From NCBI GenBank assembly GCA_900546605.1, contig URDV01000006.1, positions 1 to 23,475 of the forward strand: a DNA stretch of 23,475 nt. Reading direction: 5' to 3'. Below are positions 1-6,649 of the stretch, piece by piece. The stretch's first letter is position 1. Each line of letters opens with the position of its first letter. A program made the translations under genes and the position numbers. The DNA comes from an uncultured Prevotella sp. (GTDB taxonomy: Bacteria > Bacteroidota > Bacteroidia > Bacteroidales > Bacteroidaceae). A model generated the notes under the pieces. The model was not told where the DNA came from, made no database searches, and worked only from the letters and a program-made list of their open reading frames with translations.

Positions 1-1177
1 CCAAAAACAAACTTGGTGCAAATGTACCACCGCATCCACCACCACCATTGGTAGCTGTTGTGGCAAACACCTTAAACACGATGATAAGTCCTAAATAAAG
101 GAGCAAGTATTCGGGATGTCCGTAAAAGAGTGAATTGTTAAGCACATGGTTGGCTTCGGCCTCCGATTGGCTATTGAGCAATATTGATATGGTGTTGTAA
201 CCTTCACCATAAAGTGGAGGAAAAAAGTAAATGAGCAAGGCTAATACCACACCACCTAAAGCTAACTTTTTGTACATATTGTTTAGCCGGCCAAACACTT
301 GCTCAAACCAGTTCATAACACGTGTAAAGTAAAGCGAAATGAAACCACAACTAATGCCCAACATAACGGCCGTGGGTACGCGGTTTACAACAAACGGGCT
401 ATTCATCGTAAAGTTGAACATAGGGCTCATGCCAGTCCAAGCATAAGTGATGCAAGTGGCAGTAAGGCAACTCACCAATAAGGGTAGGAGCGAGGCCATG
501 GTGAGGTCGACCATTAACACTTCAAGCGTAAACATAAGACCTGCAATGGGTGCTTTGAAAATACCTGCAACGGCTCCTGAAGCACCGCAACCTATGAGCA
601 ACATCATGGTTTTATGGTCGAGCTGAAATAGCTGTCCTAAACGGCTACCTATGGCCGAACCTGTTAACACAATAGGCGATTCGGCACCAACTGAACCACC
701 AAAGCCAATGGTAAGGGCTGAAGCTACTACACTTGACCAACAGTTGTGTTTTCGAATGTTGCCTTGTTTACGTGACAAGGCATAAAGTATTTTTGTAACA
801 CCATGGCCTATGTCGTCGCGCACCACATATTTTATGAAAAGGGCTGTGATGTAGATGCCTATTACGGGGTAAATAAGAAACAACCAGTTGGCTTTTGTTA
901 CATCGAATTGCGATGTGAGCATGTGTTCAATTTCATGAATAAGCAACTTTAGCACTTGGGCTGCAACGGCTGAACCTAAACCTACCAAAAAGGCTAATAT
1001 TAAAATAAATTGCTTTTGGCTCAGATGTTTCGATATCCATATGCCCAATTTGCGTAGATGCTTGTTCTTGCCTTTTACGTTAGTATAGGCACGGCTTGAG
1101 TTAGTGGCCATTTCTTCCTCTTCGTATCCTATGGGTACTGCAACCGTTTGTGTGTCAATTTGATTGTCAGCTGACAT
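1..1177 (-). CDS. CLC-family chloride channel/transporter, partial (3' end outside window)
   Basis: Integral membrane protein that moves chloride or a similar anion. Read on the minus strand from ATG at 1177, the frame is open to the window edge (about 392 codons). After a polar N-terminus of about 45 residues come many hydrophobic segments with CLC signatures: GHGVTKIL in the place of GSGIPE, GGSVGAESP with the gating glutamate at about E166, FKAPIAG, and GGTFAPSLF at the edge. The residue after E219 (FTLEVLM) is valine, where the E. coli H+/Cl- exchanger has its internal proton glutamate. By analogy this favours a passive channel, but that is inference. The C-terminus, including any CBS domains and the ion-coordinating tyrosine region, lies outside the window. 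The family call is secure; the transport mechanism is not. Confidence 0.93.
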   Translation of the reverse strand, partial: MSADNQIDTQTVAVPIGYEEEEMATNSSRAYTNVKGKNKHLRKLGIWISKHLSQKQFILILAFLVGLGSAVAAQVLKLLIHEIEHMLTSQFDVTKANWLFLIYPVIGIYITALFIKYVVRDDIGHGVTKILYALSRKQGNIRKHNCWSSVVASALTIGFGGSVGAESPIVLTGSAIGSRLGQLFQLDHKTMMLLIGCGASGAVAGIFKAPIAGLMFTLEVLMVDLTMASLLPLLVSCLTATCITYAWTGMSPMFNFTMNSPFVVNRVPTAVMLGISCGFISLYFTRVMNWFEQVFGRLNNMYKKLALGGVVLALLIYFFPPLYGEGYNTISILLNSQSEAEANHVLNNSLFYGHPEYLLLYLGLIIVFKVFATTATNGGGGCGGTFAPSLFL

Positions 1178-1677
1178 AATATTCGTTTTAGTGTAATTTT
1201 GAATTATACACTTTGCAACTTGTAAAGTATAATGATTTATCGTTGCTAATTTCGTAATTTTTTGTGAAATAGCAAAGCAAAAAGGGCATCTGTTAAGCTC
1301 GTTTGAATGAATAAATGTGGTTCATCAGCTATTTGAAGTGATTACGCCCTTGCGTTATAGGTGGTGGGGAGTGTGCTCTTTAATTTGAACATGCCAAGTG
1401 CTTAGCACAAAAAAACATGTCTTCGACATATATCTTTAAGCACAAGCTGGCATAGCCCTTTTCATTATGTGCCAAGCGCATAAAGAGTAAACGAGAAACT
1501 TCAAATATGACATAATGTCGAAGTATGTTTTGCGTTAAGCACCCGATACATGGTATGAGTTCGAACGCTTGCTAAATCCGAAAATAAAACGCGAGTTCGA
1601 GATAAGGATTGCGTTTTGGTCTATAGTTAGCGGAAAACTTGAACCTATATTGTATTACTACACATTTAGAAATGGTC
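1178..1677. other. Non-coding stretch upstream of the CLC gene
   Basis: No convincing gene. A 62-codon plus-strand reading frame at 1569-1757 has no recognisable features and runs into the direct repeat, so I do not count it. The stretch holds the nested inverted repeat at 1398-1542. I found no good TAnnTTTG promoter for the minus-strand CLC gene, although one must lie here or in the first 100 bases. Confidence 0.6.
1398..1542. repeat. Nested inverted repeat, about 145 bp
   Basis: The left arm (1398-1429, beginning GTGCTTAGCACAAAA and ending CTTCGACAT) matches the reverse complement of the right arm (1515-1542, ending TTAAGCAC) with a few mismatches and small gaps. Inside lies a second imperfect pair, TCTTTAAGCAC near 1434 against GCGCATAAAGA near 1486. 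The transcript could fold into one long hairpin. It resembles a MITE-like element or a large terminator, but no flanking target duplication is evident. Confidence 0.6.
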
Positions 1678-1862
1678 ATAAAATTTCTTGCAAACCTGAT
1701 GTATTTCTAATGTCAATAAGAGGGAAATTTAAATTTCTTTGGAAAATTGAGTCGTAAAACACACAAAAGCATTCCTTGCAACGCCTGTCGCATTTGCAAG
1801 GAAAGCTCATCAAAAAAGAATCATAAAAACTTGCGAGGTATGGTGAATTTCCATATCTTTGC
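1678..1862 (+). repeat. Direct repeat copy 1 (about 185 bp)
   Basis: This segment is nearly identical to 3463-3638 and in the same orientation. It differs by scattered substitutions and an extra 9 bases near 1812. It contains a hairpin (AGCATTCCTTGCAA at 1768-1781 against 1794-1807, one mismatch) followed on the minus strand by T-rich sequence, as in a terminator. A plus-strand promoter-like sequence lies at its right edge. A minus-strand frame stays open in both copies, with the 9-base difference in frame, so a short coding remnant cannot be excluded. Confidence 0.9.
1831..1861 (+). promoter_or_regulatory. Bacteroidetes-type promoter in direct repeat 1
   Basis: TTG at 1831-1833, 20 bases, then TATCTTTG at 1854-1861, matching the TAnnTTTG -7 box. 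Transcription would begin near 1868 and could serve the ORF at 1922-2236. Confidence 0.6.
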
Positions 1863-1921
1863 GGTATCGTTAACAACTAAGATTTCCAACAGCGGACAAG
1901 GCTTTCCTTTTAGGATGGTGC

Positions 1922-2236
1922 ATGAAACAAGACAGTGGGATGCGAGTGGCTGACCATGGAAATCTTTTCTTATTCTATAAATCAATGAAATACTTTTCTA
2001 ATTATGAAGCTGATGCCGTTGTACGTGAAGATGACAATGGCCAACGTTATATAAAACATATTGAGTACCTTATAGAACGTAAAGCTGGTAAAGATGAAAG
2101 AGAAGCATGGGGTATCCCAAGTTTCAGTATGGAGAATTTTCTTGAACCAATCACAAAAGAAGAGTATGACAATTTCGGTATAACATGGGATTGGAATCCG
2201 CGTACTGGTAAATATCGGAAATTAGTTAATTTTTAA
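1922..2236 (+). CDS. Small unknown protein (104 aa), possible immunity or phage-associated protein
   Basis: I do not recognise a family. The predicted protein is soluble and charged, with no signal peptide or membrane segment, and ends in an aromatic stretch (ITWDWNPRTGKYRKL). ATG at 1922 gives 104 residues; ATG at 1988 (MKYFSNYEADAVV) gives about 82 and may be the better start, since the first 22 codons look less protein-like. It sits about 55 bases downstream of the repeat-borne promoter. Its stop codon overlaps the end of the convergent phage-derived pseudogene by 11 bases. Small genes beside polymorphic toxin domains often encode immunity proteins, but here the gene faces the toxin-like frame, so this is only a guess. 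It may also be a chance ORF. Confidence 0.45.
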   Translation: MKQDSGMRVADHGNLFLFYKSMKYFSNYEADAVVREDDNGQRYIKHIEYLIERKAGKDEREAWGIPSFSMENFLEPITKEEYDNFGITWDWNPRTGKYRKLVNF

Positions 2237-3207
2237 AGCGTCTGTAGTAATCAACACTTTTCTTTGCTATTTCGATAGCTTCTTTACTTTTCGGATTTAA
2301 CAATCTCCATTGTTCATAAAATTTATGTCCGAGCCCACCTTCTAATTCTTTTTTTACATTATCTTATTCCACATACTTTCTCCCAAAATTTGCTTTGCAA
2401 TTTTGGGAGATTCTTTAGCATAAATCATATAAGGCGTGATTATTTGAATCTCTGCTATAAGCCCATTATTTGTTATTAGATTGACTATATTACCAACATA
2501 GCCTAATGATGTTTTCTGCTCCTTTAGTCGCACAAAGGATTTATGCTTAATCAAGTCGCTGATTATAAATTCAATATTCTTATTGTCAGCAACTATTGTT
2601 GTTCGTACTGTATCTTTCAAATTCTTTGGCGAAAACATAGGAACTTCTTGCCTTTCCAAGAGGACTTTTCTTTTTATAGATTCCTCGCTCTTAAAGTTTA
2701 TCGGTGTACATTTAGCTCCGTACTTTTGTGCGATTGATTTCGCTGTACTTTGAACTTCTTTGCCAGCTGCATGCGCCATCTTGCATACTTCAGTTATCTC
2801 TTTTGTCAGAATGGAGTCCTCATTCCACCCAAGCAAATCACCAACAGCCTTCATATTATCCCTTACAAAGTAAGGCAGCTTTCCGTTATTGCGCGCCAAG
2901 TCCAATTTCTTAGCATTGCGCTCGCACCATTTAGAAAACTTCTCGGGAATGTTCCTTACTGCATTGGGTGATTGATAAGCCTTGTATTCATTCTCTGGCA
3001 GAGAGTGCAAATGCTTCCATTCTTCGCTATTCCTATCCATGAGGATTGAAGACATAGAACATCGGCAGCGAGGATGCCATCCGCACCACATAAAATCTTT
3101 TGGGTAATCACCTGCAAGCTCATCACATATGTCCTCCTCAGGGTGATTGCCCGACAGATGAATACGAATGCCCAGTACAAATGGTTCATCGCTCCAACGT
3201 TTGCAAT
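2226..3207 (-). pseudogene. Phage minor head protein (SPP1 gp7/Mu F-like) fragment with C-terminal RelA/SpoT-like domain, frameshifted
   Basis: The main frame resembles Bacteroidetes phage head-morphogenesis proteins: DICDELAGDYPKDFMW, then the metal-site-like GWHPRCRC and a PYFVRDN stretch. The C-terminal part resembles a RelA/SpoT-type nucleotidyltransferase fold: KDTVRTTI, GYVGNI and AEIQIITP in order (residues 217-221, 255-258 and 272-274 of the main frame). The main frame stops at 2354, but translation in another frame continues the domain naturally with GGLGHKFYEQWR and ends at TAA 2226-2228, so a frameshift near 2360 has broken it. The N-terminal half of the head protein is missing; the homologous sequence begins at about 3205, fused to terminase. 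Known phage head proteins of this type can carry toxin-like C-termini. Whether the intact ancestor made alarmones or modified tRNA is unknown. Confidence 0.72.
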
Positions 3208-3462
3208 TTTCTCGAAAATAAGTCCCTCTACCATAGCTTGCAGGCCAAGACCATAGATGCGCCACAGCGAAGAATTTTTGTCTTTAAGGCTTTCAATTTC
3301 ATCAATAACCTTTTGCTCCAAGAATGGATTATCTTTATAAGTCGTAATGAAATGATAAGTCTTAGGCTCTTTGTTCAGCGTGCAAAGCCATTGGTCATCC
3401 GTAAATGATGGGTTATAGTCAATAATAGAGAATTTAGTTAGCACCTGTTTTGACTAATAAGC
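3196..3462 (-). pseudogene. Phage terminase large subunit (PBSX-type), C-terminal fragment
   Basis: The frame from GTG at 3444 reads FSIIDYNPSFTDDQW, then FITTYKDNPFL, EIESLKDKNSSLWRIYGLG and EGLIF, the typical order in the nuclease half of PBSX-family terminase large subunits, which cut and package phage DNA. Only about 83 residues match. Upstream the frame hits TAG just inside direct repeat 2, and downstream homology ends at about 3196, where the minor head protein begins in another frame. The portal gene normally between these two is absent, so an internal deletion has joined them. This is a decayed remnant. Confidence 0.75.
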
Positions 3463-3638
3463 CTAAAATTTCTTGCAAACCTAATGTAATTCTAATGTCA
3501 ATAAGAGGAAAATTTAAATTTCTTTGGAAAATTGAGGTGTGAAACACACAAAAGCATTCCTTGCAATGCTTATTGTATTTGCAAGGAATGCTCATCAAAT
3601 AAAAACTTGCGAGGTATGGCGAATTTCTATACCTTTGC
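3463..3638 (+). repeat. Direct repeat copy 2 (about 176 bp)
   Basis: Second copy of the repeat at 1678-1862, same orientation. It has a perfect 14-bp stem (AGCATTCCTTGCAA at 3553-3566 with its complement at 3579-3592) and the same promoter-like right edge. The phage-derived homology at 3196-3462 ends exactly where this repeat begins, so the repeat marks the recombination boundary. Confidence 0.9.
3607..3637 (+). promoter_or_regulatory. Bacteroidetes-type promoter in direct repeat 2
   Basis: TTG at 3607-3609, 20 bases, then TACCTTTG at 3630-3637. The spacing is identical to copy 1. No plus-strand gene follows, since 3658-3993 on the plus strand is the shadow of a minus-strand frame, so this promoter appears orphaned. 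Confidence 0.5.
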
Positions 3639-3698
3639 AATGAGGATTCCGTAGCTAATGACTACCGATTCCTCGACAGAAGGAGGGGTGGCATTTTG

Positions 3699-4013
3699 CT
3701 ATCCCTCTGACTTTATATATAAGGGATATATGTGTTTACCATCCCTTATCCAAACCTCCTCGATTTCAGCACCATTAGTAATTCTGTTATATATTCCTTT
3801 CTTCATAAACGCTTCAGTTAAATTAGGCTTATCTATGATAATTCTATCACTTTGCGCAAAACCATCATTTAGCATATTTCTAAACGTGTTCTTTGGATTC
3901 AGAGAAACAAACCCCTCATGCTCATACCACTTTCTATCAATATTTAAATCTGGGCATTTACCTTCATATTTAGTTCCGATTAAAGATTTATAATACTTTG
4001 AATACTTAAACAA
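3699..4013 (-). CDS. Orphan C-terminal toxin-like domain (CdiA-CT/BECR nuclease-like), probably a fragment
   Basis: A 104-codon frame opening with TTG at 4013. The sequence runs KYEGKCPDLNIDRKWYEHEGF, NTFRNMLNDGFAQSDRIIID, IYNRI, then IEEVWIRDGK. I recall this layout from the C-terminal domain of Bacteroidales phage head-morphogenesis proteins and contact-dependent tRNA nucleases of the BECR fold; this is recall, not a search. No ATG, signal peptide or clear N-terminal domain is present, and the upstream side runs at once into the inverted repeat at 4027. I therefore read it as a detached C-terminal module rather than a complete gene. It lies on the same strand as the head-protein pseudogene, on the other side of direct repeat 2. 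Confidence 0.5.
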   Translation of the reverse strand: MFKYSKYYKSLIGTKYEGKCPDLNIDRKWYEHEGFVSLNPKNTFRNMLNDGFAQSDRIIIDKPNLTEAFMKKGIYNRITNGAEIEEVWIRDGKHIYPLYIKSEG

Positions 4014-4026
4014 TTTTTACATTGAA

Positions 4027-4178
4027 AATCAATTAGTTATATATTTTCTGAATAGCCCTACTTACATGTAAAAACCTTCAGCGGCAGATAATCATCGCAT
4101 TTATGAAATCCGATCATTATCTACCGCTGAAGGTCGTTTTTGTATTCTTTTTTTGCAGTAAGGCTATGCTAATTGATT
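4027..4178. repeat. Nested inverted repeat at the 3' end of panD, including a terminator-like hairpin
   Basis: The inner stem pairs 4071-4097 with 4111-4140 (AACCTTCAGCGG against CCGCTGAAGGT, few mismatches). Outside it, ATAGCCCTACTTA (from 4053) pairs with TAAGGCTAT (4158-4167), and AATCAATTAG (4027-4036) with CTAATTGATT (4169-4178). Read on the minus strand, the inner hairpin ends in a short T run, so it should terminate panC-panD transcription. The outermost right arm lies inside the last codons of panD. The whole looks like a palindromic element that has been taken into the gene's end. Confidence 0.7.
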
Positions 4179-4514
4179 ATGCTCCCCTTCGGGGAAAATA
4201 ACCTGAGGCTTAAAGCTGCGTGCTTCATCGGGCGACATTTGTGCATAAGCCATAATGATAACCTCGTCGCCTACTTGAAATAGGCGTGCAGCAGCTCCAT
4301 TCAAGCAAATGCACCCTGAACCCCTTGGTCCAGCAATAATGTAGGTTACCACACGCTCACCATTCATGTTGTTAACTACTTGCACTTGTTCACCCGCCAA
4401 CATGCCACAAGCATCCATTAAGTCCTCATCAATAGTAATGCTGCCCATGTAATGCAAGTTAGCCTCGGTAACGATGGCACAATGAATTTTCGATTTAAGC
4501 AGAGTAAGTAACAT
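4164..4514 (-). CDS. panD: Aspartate 1-decarboxylase
   Basis: Decarboxylates L-aspartate to beta-alanine for pantothenate and coenzyme A synthesis; a cytosolic tetramer with a pyruvoyl cofactor made by self-cleavage. All hallmark positions agree with the E. coli enzyme: K9, the cleavage pair G24-S25 (HYMGSITID), R54, T57 and Y58 (ERVVTYI). The length of 116 residues is normal. The start codon overlaps the panC stop by one base (TAATG), so the two are translationally coupled in one transcript, and its product feeds the PanC reaction directly. The last few codons overlap the arm of an inverted repeat, which may have altered the C-terminal residues but not the core. Confidence 0.97.
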   Translation of the reverse strand: MLLTLLKSKIHCAIVTEANLHYMGSITIDEDLMDACGMLAGEQVQVVNNMNGERVVTYIIAGPRGSGCICLNGAAARLFQVGDEVIIMAYAQMSPDEARSFKPQVIFPEGEHNQLA

Positions 4515-5368
4515 TATTCAGCTTTGTATTTGATGTTATCAATCAGTCGAACAGGGCGTTTGCCACAATAAACGGTAATGCAACCTACGATGTAAGCCGC
4601 ATCGTCCCATGAGGCAACAGGCTGTAAGGTAATGCCATTAACAATTTCAAAGTATTCAACTTCAAGTCCGTTAGTAGCATTTAGAGCACCTACCACCAAG
4701 TCATGTGTTTCTTTAACAGAGTGTGATTTGGCAAATTCAACACTCGTCTTAAGTGCTTGCGAAATGCAAACAGCTGTACGCTTTTCGCTCTCGCTCAGCA
4801 AGGCGTTACGCGAACTGAGAGCCAAACCACTCTCTTCGCGCACAATGGGGCAGGGGCAAATTTCGATAGGTAACTTCAAGTCCTTAACCATAGCCCGTAT
4901 AACAGCTATTTGCTGAAAATCTTTCTCGCCAAAGTAGGCGCGGTCAGGTTGCACCATATAAAATAGTTTGCTAACGATTTGGCATACACCATTAAAGTGG
5001 CCAGGGCGGCGAGGGCCTTCCATTACGGTATCGATGGGAGGATATGAAAAACTACGAGTGTCAGGTTCGGGGTAAACCTCCTCAACACTTGGCGCAAACA
5101 CATAGGTGGCACCTAATGATTCAAGTAATTGACAGTCGGCATCAAGGGTGCGAGGGTAGTTTTTTAAGTCGTTTTTATCGTTGAACTGTGTGGGGTTGAC
5201 GAAAACGCTGACAACAGTAATGTCATTTTCGCTTACAGATCGTTTAACCAGTGAAGCATGACCAGCATGCAAAGCACCCATGGTGGGTACTAAACCAATC
5301 TTCTTACCTTCGGCACGTACTGCGCTAAGTGCGGCTTCAAGGTCGTTTTTTGTGTTGAAGACTTTCAT
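4514..5368 (-). CDS. panC: Pantothenate synthetase (pantoate--beta-alanine ligase)
   Basis: Joins pantoate and beta-alanine with ATP to make pantothenate. The protein shows PTMGALHAGH (HxGH at residues 34-37), FVNPTQF, YFGEKDFQQ and the KMSKS-like LSSRN. I chose ATG at 5368 (MKVFNTKNDLEA), which gives 284 residues, the usual family length. An upstream in-frame ATG at 5431 would add 21 unconserved residues. No ribosome binding site is seen, as expected in this phylum. First gene of a two-gene operon with panD, transcribed divergently from the glycogen synthase-like gene; the shared control region is about 340 bp. Confidence 0.96.
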   Translation of the reverse strand: MKVFNTKNDLEAALSAVRAEGKKIGLVPTMGALHAGHASLVKRSVSENDITVVSVFVNPTQFNDKNDLKNYPRTLDADCQLLESLGATYVFAPSVEEVYPEPDTRSFSYPPIDTVMEGPRRPGHFNGVCQIVSKLFYMVQPDRAYFGEKDFQQIAVIRAMVKDLKLPIEICPCPIVREESGLALSSRNALLSESEKRTAVCISQALKTSVEFAKSHSVKETHDLVVGALNATNGLEVEYFEIVNGITLQPVASWDDAAYIVGCITVYCGKRPVRLIDNIKYKAE

Positions 5369-5594
5369 TGTCGTTGTTTGTAACTTTTTTGTGTAGGTCG
5401 TAGCTCTATGACCCATTATGGATTTTCGCAAAAGCCAATAATTGCTTTTTGTTTACAATCCCTATTCGTTTTTGAAAGTGCAAAATAACACATTTATTAT
5501 CAAATAAGCCCTATTTTGTTGCTCTATTGTGATATATTTAACACATAGTGCGTGAAAACGATAGCGCAATGCGGTGTTTATCAGAAAAAATTGC

Positions 5595-5602
5595 TAACTT
5601 TG
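5595..5602 (+). promoter_or_regulatory. Candidate promoter for the glycogen synthase-like gene
   Basis: TAACTTTG matches the TAnnTTTG -7 box. The -33 element is weak (only TGTTTA nearby, at short spacing). It lies 107 bases before the ATG at 5709, leaving a leader of about 100 nt. No equally good box for panC was found on the other strand of 5369-5600. Confidence 0.5.
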
Positions 5603-5708
5603 CAGCACATGAATAAGTGTATCTATGCAAAAATGACAGTATTGAAAAGGTACTGTGTAAACACAATGTTTGCAATGGGGCGCTTATAATAAAATCAAGA
5701 CAAGATAA

Positions 5709-6536
5709 ATGAAGTCAAAGAAGAAAGTATTGTTCATTACGCAGGAGATGATTCCTTATGTGCCCGAGAGTGCAATGGCTCTTGATGGGCGTCAATTGCC
5801 GCAAGCTTTGCAAGAGAAAGACTGCGAAATACGTACGTTTATGCCACGATGGGGCATTATCAATGAACGTCGTAACCAGTTGCATGAGGTAATTCGTCTT
5901 TCGGGTATGAACATCATTATCGACGATACTGATCATCCGCTTATTATTAAGGTGGCCTCTATTCAAGCCGCTCGTATGCAAGTGTACTTTATCGACAATG
6001 ATGATTACTTCCATAAGCGTGCTATGTTTGCCGATGAGGAGGGTAAAGAGTATGCTGACAATATAGAACGTGCCGTGTTCTATGCACGTGGCGTACTTGA
6101 AACTGTGAAAAAGCTGCGTTGGTGTCCTGATGTAATTTATTGCCAAGGGTGGATTTCAGCTGTTGTTCCTTTTTATATAAAAACGGCTTATCGTGAGGAA
6201 CCGCCTTTTGCACAAGCTAAAGTAATAAGCTCTTTGTATGGCGAAATGCCTAATGCTACGCTTACTGATCGTTTTGCTGAGTGCTTAGAACATCGCAATG
6301 CCAATGCCGAAGCCGTAAAGCAAGCAGGGGTCGATTTAACTCAAGCTGATGGGTTGGGCCGATTGGCTGTTGCTTTTAGCGATGGTGTTATTGAAGGTGA
6401 AACTGGCGTACATCCCGAATTGCTGGAATATGCCAAGAGCTTGAACATACCAGTGTTGGCTGCTCCTGCTGATGATGAAAAGGCTGCGGCTTACAAAGCT
6501 TTCATTGATCAGTTAGTTGGCACCGAAGAAGAGTAA
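5709..6536 (+). CDS. Glycogen/starch synthase-like protein, N-terminal GT5 domain only
   Basis: At 275 residues this matches only the N-terminal Rossmann half of glycogen synthase: VLFITQEMIPYVPES near the start, RTFMPRWGIINERR, VYFIDNDDYFHKR, RAVFYARGVLE and PDVIYCQGW. Full GlgA proteins are about 470-550 residues and carry the nucleotide-sugar site in the C-terminal half, which is absent here, as is the KTGGLGD motif (ESAMALDGR instead). It is therefore unlikely to act as a normal ADP-glucose synthase alone. In my recollection this short form is conserved in Bacteroidales between panC and a DUF4270 gene, so it is probably functional rather than truncated. The natural end is supported by a hairpin terminator downstream. 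Confidence 0.85.
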   Translation: MKSKKKVLFITQEMIPYVPESAMALDGRQLPQALQEKDCEIRTFMPRWGIINERRNQLHEVIRLSGMNIIIDDTDHPLIIKVASIQAARMQVYFIDNDDYFHKRAMFADEEGKEYADNIERAVFYARGVLETVKKLRWCPDVIYCQGWISAVVPFYIKTAYREEPPFAQAKVISSLYGEMPNATLTDRFAECLEHRNANAEAVKQAGVDLTQADGLGRLAVAFSDGVIEGETGVHPELLEYAKSLNIPVLAAPADDEKAAAYKAFIDQLVGTEEE

Positions 6537-6567
6537 TTACTCTATTTGTTCTACGTAATATATTTAG

Positions 6568-6624
6568 AGTCCATGTTAATTCAGTTTGCTTAAGAAAACG
6601 CTGAAGCGCATGGGCTTTATTCTT
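6568..6624 (+). terminator. Probable terminator after the GT5-like gene
   Basis: AGTCCATG (6568-6575) pairs with CATGGGCT (6609-6616), one wobble, with an inner TTCAG/CTGAA pair, followed by TTATTCTTCTTTT. It lies 32 bases after the stop and just before the DUF4270 gene, so it may be leaky if the two are cotranscribed. Confidence 0.5.
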
Positions 6625-6649
6625 CTTTTATAGAAATCAAACAATAGTT

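Noticed and set aside
1747..1953. Cysteine-rich 68-codon plus-strand frame
   Set aside because: It begins inside direct repeat 1, the frame is not kept in copy 2, and the composition reflects the repeat hairpin.
3658..3993. Plus-strand frame of 111 codons starting after the repeat 2 promoter
   Set aside because: It is the antisense shadow of the 3699-4013 minus-strand frame, which is far more protein-like (charged, tryptophan and tyrosine motifs).
5369..5431. Longer start for panC
   Set aside because: It adds 21 residues not seen in the family; ATG 5368 gives the normal 284-residue protein.
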